Assembly: GCA_963748095.1 (NCBI GenBank)
Contig: CAVVIO010000068.1
Span: 16,759 to 80,758, forward strand
Length of the DNA: 64,000 nucleotides
Reading direction: 5' to 3'
DNA from: CAVVIO01 sp963748095
GTDB taxonomy: Bacteria; Bacteroidota; Bacteroidia; Bacteroidales; UBA10428
Shown here: positions 61,558 through 64,000 of the stretch, piece after piece
Position numbering within the stretch: the first letter of the stretch is position 1
How the letters are laid out: the number at the start of each line of letters is the position of its first letter
Notes under the pieces: model-generated
Told to the model about the DNA's origin: nothing
The model's input: only the letters and a program-made list of their open reading frames with translations
Database searches by the model: none
Made by a program: the position numbers and the translations under genes

Positions 61558-63564
61558 TTAAGTGTCACCCGGGTTTCTTTCTGCAACGATTTCCAATACC
61601 ATAACTGAATAAGGCGGCAGTTTTATTTTCATGTCTTTTACATAAGGCATGGTCGATTCTACCGGTTTAATTTTGTTCGGTTCATCCAGTGATGCTTTCT
61701 CATTTTTATCTGCCTGAATGGTATAAATTTTTATGGTTGCATTTTCGGGTACTTTTGAGCCCTGAATCCTTGTAATCAGTGTATTTTCAATTCCTTCGTA
61801 ATTTACAGCCTTTATAACAATTTTTTTTCCATCGGCGCTTCCTGTTGCAATAGCATCAACCGTTCCGGGCCGCCAGTCTTCGGGTTTAAACTGCGAAATA
61901 TCGTCGATAAAATTTTTAAACGGATCTTCCGCTTCCCTGAACGTGCCTGAAGTGGTTGCATATTGTATTTCAGCATAATGTTCGCGAAACAGTTTTTCAA
62001 CCACATAACCACTTCCGGGGAACCAGGAAACATGATCATGGTAAATCCACGCTGTCCAGGTTGGGTCGTCACTGGTATTCCGCATCAGCAGCGCCGGACA
62101 ACTGAATTCCAATTCAGGTCCCAGTTTCTCGTAGCTGATTAAACTTCCTGCCGCATGCATTCCTGCACGCCAGTCGTATGTTCTGCTGAGGTTCCACTCA
62201 AGTATGGCAATTTTGATACCTGGGTGACCGGATTTTAAAATATAATTTCTCAGCTTCACCAGGTATTCCTCAATTCTCTGAACACCGGTTTTATATTTGT
62301 CCGGTTCATATTCATAATTGTGACATCCAAGGATATCGAAATTATCGCCAGCAATATCAACGAGCTTTTCACTCCAGTTCATGTCGGTTGAACGTTTCTG
62401 CCCACAGGCAACAATTTTTACTTCCGGGGCAATTTTACGTATCCGGCTTCCATAAACATTTACTATTTCGGCATACTGATCAGGAGACAGCCCGTGGTTC
62501 ATCGGCTCATTATCAATTTGAATATAAGGTACAACATACGGTTCGGGATGCCCGTTTGCGGCACGCTGTTGTCCCCATTTCGTAGCTGCCGGATCGAGCA
62601 GGTAATGAACCCAGTCGATGGCATATTGTATTGCATCAGGATCTGTTGTTGTTGCAGGAAGTACAACTAAAGGATCGGCGCCCAGTCTCTTGCAAAGACT
62701 CATAAATTCCTCTGTACCGAACCCGTAATAATCGGAATATCCTCCCCAGATTTCATTCGGATGGTATTTTCTGGAAACCTGTGGCCCAATCCCGTCTTTC
62801 CATTTATAAACGGATGCATACGAACCACCCGGCCAGCGAATAAAGGCAGGTTTTAAATCGTCAAGGGCCTTAAACAAATCAGGTCGCAGCATTCCGTTTT
62901 CACGGGCACCTTCCAACATCATCGAAATAAAATCAACCAAAACAGAACCATTACCGGTAGCTGAAATTTCAATAGAGGCCATTGTATCGGTTTTGTCTGC
63001 CGTAAAACGATAAGGCACTTCCTGCCAGTCATTGCCCGAAGTTTCCAGCGTTTTTTCTGCAATATTTTCATCTTCCGAACCTTTCATTTTCAAAGAAACC
63101 AAAACAGAACCTTCTTCCGGTTTTAACCACACTGAGCCATTATACTCTGATCCGCCCTTAATATAAAACCGCCCCTGTCGAATTCCGGCGGTTCCGTTAT
63201 TCACACTGATACGTACACTTTTTTCACTATTTTTAAAATTCACATTTTCAATATTTACATTTCCGTTTTCCGAAAACGTATCCCAATAATTTTTAAAATC
63301 CTTCCCTTCAAAACCCTGCCCGCGAACCTGCTCGGCATATAACCCGTCAACTACCGAGTGATTAATGTGTTCGAGAAACTGACCGTAAACATTTTTGCTG
63401 ATTTTTCCCATTGACCGGTCGGTATCAACCAGCAAAACTGCAACACCCGGTTTTTCATCATCTGTTTTTTTCGGCATTTCGGCACAGGAATTTATTAATT
63501 GGGAAATTATCCCAAGTAAAACAACCATCAGAATCCACCTGAATTTGTTAACCTGAATATGCAT
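61558..63564 (-). CDS. GH51 alpha-L-arabinofuranosidase lipoprotein
   Basis: This 668-residue protein has a lipoprotein signal (lipobox INSC, Cys27). A carbohydrate-binding-like beta domain (about 90-215) leads to the GH51 TIM barrel: IRWPGGSY near 242, acid/base Glu353 (QIDNEPMNHG) and nucleophile Glu456 (ILEWNLS), then a beta-sandwich to the end. The enzyme releases arabinofuranose from hemicellulose or pectin side chains. Lipid anchoring places it at the outer membrane. It would cooperate with the GH8 and CE4 enzymes in the same segment. Length is normal for the family. Confidence 0.9.
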   Translation of the reverse strand: MHIQVNKFRWILMVVLLGIISQLINSCAEMPKKTDDEKPGVAVLLVDTDRSMGKISKNVYGQFLEHINHSVVDGLYAEQVRGQGFEGKDFKNYWDTFSENGNVNIENVNFKNSEKSVRISVNNGTAGIRQGRFYIKGGSEYNGSVWLKPEEGSVLVSLKMKGSEDENIAEKTLETSGNDWQEVPYRFTADKTDTMASIEISATGNGSVLVDFISMMLEGARENGMLRPDLFKALDDLKPAFIRWPGGSYASVYKWKDGIGPQVSRKYHPNEIWGGYSDYYGFGTEEFMSLCKRLGADPLVVLPATTTDPDAIQYAIDWVHYLLDPAATKWGQQRAANGHPEPYVVPYIQIDNEPMNHGLSPDQYAEIVNVYGSRIRKIAPEVKIVACGQKRSTDMNWSEKLVDIAGDNFDILGCHNYEYEPDKYKTGVQRIEEYLVKLRNYILKSGHPGIKIAILEWNLSRTYDWRAGMHAAGSLISYEKLGPELEFSCPALLMRNTSDDPTWTAWIYHDHVSWFPGSGYVVEKLFREHYAEIQYATTSGTFREAEDPFKNFIDDISQFKPEDWRPGTVDAIATGSADGKKIVIKAVNYEGIENTLITRIQGSKVPENATIKIYTIQADKNEKASLDEPNKIKPVESTMPYVKDMKIKLPPYSVMVLEIVAERNPGDT

Positions 63565-64000
63565 GATTTTTTAATTTAATGTATTTTAATTAAACCTGCG
63601 ATAAACGGTTTTAATCCTTTCTGCTCTTAACTAAGTTTGAATTCTCCTTTTTCTGGTAACCGTTTGAGAAATAAATGTAAGTGATAATCAGCTAAAAAGC
63701 AAATCATTTTTATAAACATGCCTGTCAATAACGAGGTGACTGGTAACAAAGGTAACAAGGTTTCTTGTGCAAATGAAGGTGTGTATTGGTTTGGAAGGCT
63801 TTTTGAATGAATTATGAGTGATAAATTGAAAAAGTTGCTGGTTGCAATCATGAAACCCGGTTCCCTTTGAATAACCCCAGTAGCGAAGGACTGGTTTATC
63901 TTGTGAATTCTTATTTTGTATTAGAAGGATTTTGGGTGTAACTATAGCTATGGGCGCCACTATATGCTGTGTGAAGCCCTATTTATTTCAGTGCATTATT
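63565..64000. other. Terminal non-coding stretch
   Basis: No gene with family resemblance is recognised. Two overlapping minus-strand frames of 74 and 90 codons exist, but they have poor coding character. It probably contains the GH51 promoter. Confidence 0.4.

Noticed and set aside
63627..63960. Two small minus-strand frames at the window end
   Set aside because: No signal, family or coding bias; overlapping each other in different frames.

Overview
The window reads as a chromosomal segment of an anaerobic Bacteroidota, most likely Bacteroidales/Marinilabiliales. The support is type IX secretion (T9SS) C-terminal sorting domains on several secreted proteins, abundant lipoproteins, promoter elements of the Bacteroidota TAnnTTTG type, glycan-degrading enzymes, and an hgcAB mercury-methylation pair. 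No rRNA, tRNA or CRISPR array was recognised.

Layout. 0-6.8 kb: two secreted helical-toroid glycosidase-like proteins around a cytosolic GH130 phosphorylase. 6.9-8.7 kb: a decaying oxidoreductase cluster (AraC tail, internally deleted aldo/keto reductase, frameshifted CMD-family tail, one intact aldo/keto reductase, a dehydrogenase stub). 8.9-13.2 kb: small accessory genes, including an ArsR-SRPBCC-DoxX set with a double operator, a serine hydrolase and a lipoprotein. 13.7-19.8 kb: two minus-strand operons, NmrA/duplicated barrel protein/O-methyltransferase, then LytTR regulator/two flavin split-barrel proteins/histidine kinase. 20.3-28.6 kb: a repeat-rich accessory zone. It holds a C1 peptidase, many copies of a REP palindrome with remnants of the RAYT transposase that probably spread it, an AT-rich island of three orphan genes (two HEPN-like, one proteasome-like Ntn hydrolase), a toxin-antitoxin pair and a 21-bp tandem repeat. 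28.6-32.4 kb: two lipoproteins and hgcA-hgcB-marR. 32.5-45.2 kb: a giant SpvB/TcdB-RHS toxin locus whose C-terminus is an ADP-ribosyl-cyclase-like domain, with a candidate immunity gene, a T9SS protein and an outer-membrane barrel. 45.8-53 kb: a PPi-type PEP carboxykinase in two frames, an M48 protease, a DUF559 endonuclease pseudogene inside inverted repeats, and an MFS transporter. 53-64 kb: a second set of glycan enzymes (CE4, GH8, an unknown secreted protein, a discoidin-amidohydrolase, GH51).

The strongest finds are: hgcAB followed by a cysteine-rich MarR regulator; a small orphan protein with Thr1, Asp17 and a lysine placed as in HslV/proteasome beta subunits; an RHS toxin tip keeping all four catalytic residues of CD38-type ADP-ribosyl cyclases; and a REP/RAYT system seen through its remains. 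Many broken genes (the RHS giant, the PEPCK, the immunity candidate, the CMD tail, part of the DUF559 gene) are repaired by removing one base each. This fits insertion-type sequencing errors as well as real decay, so those genes may be intact in the organism.
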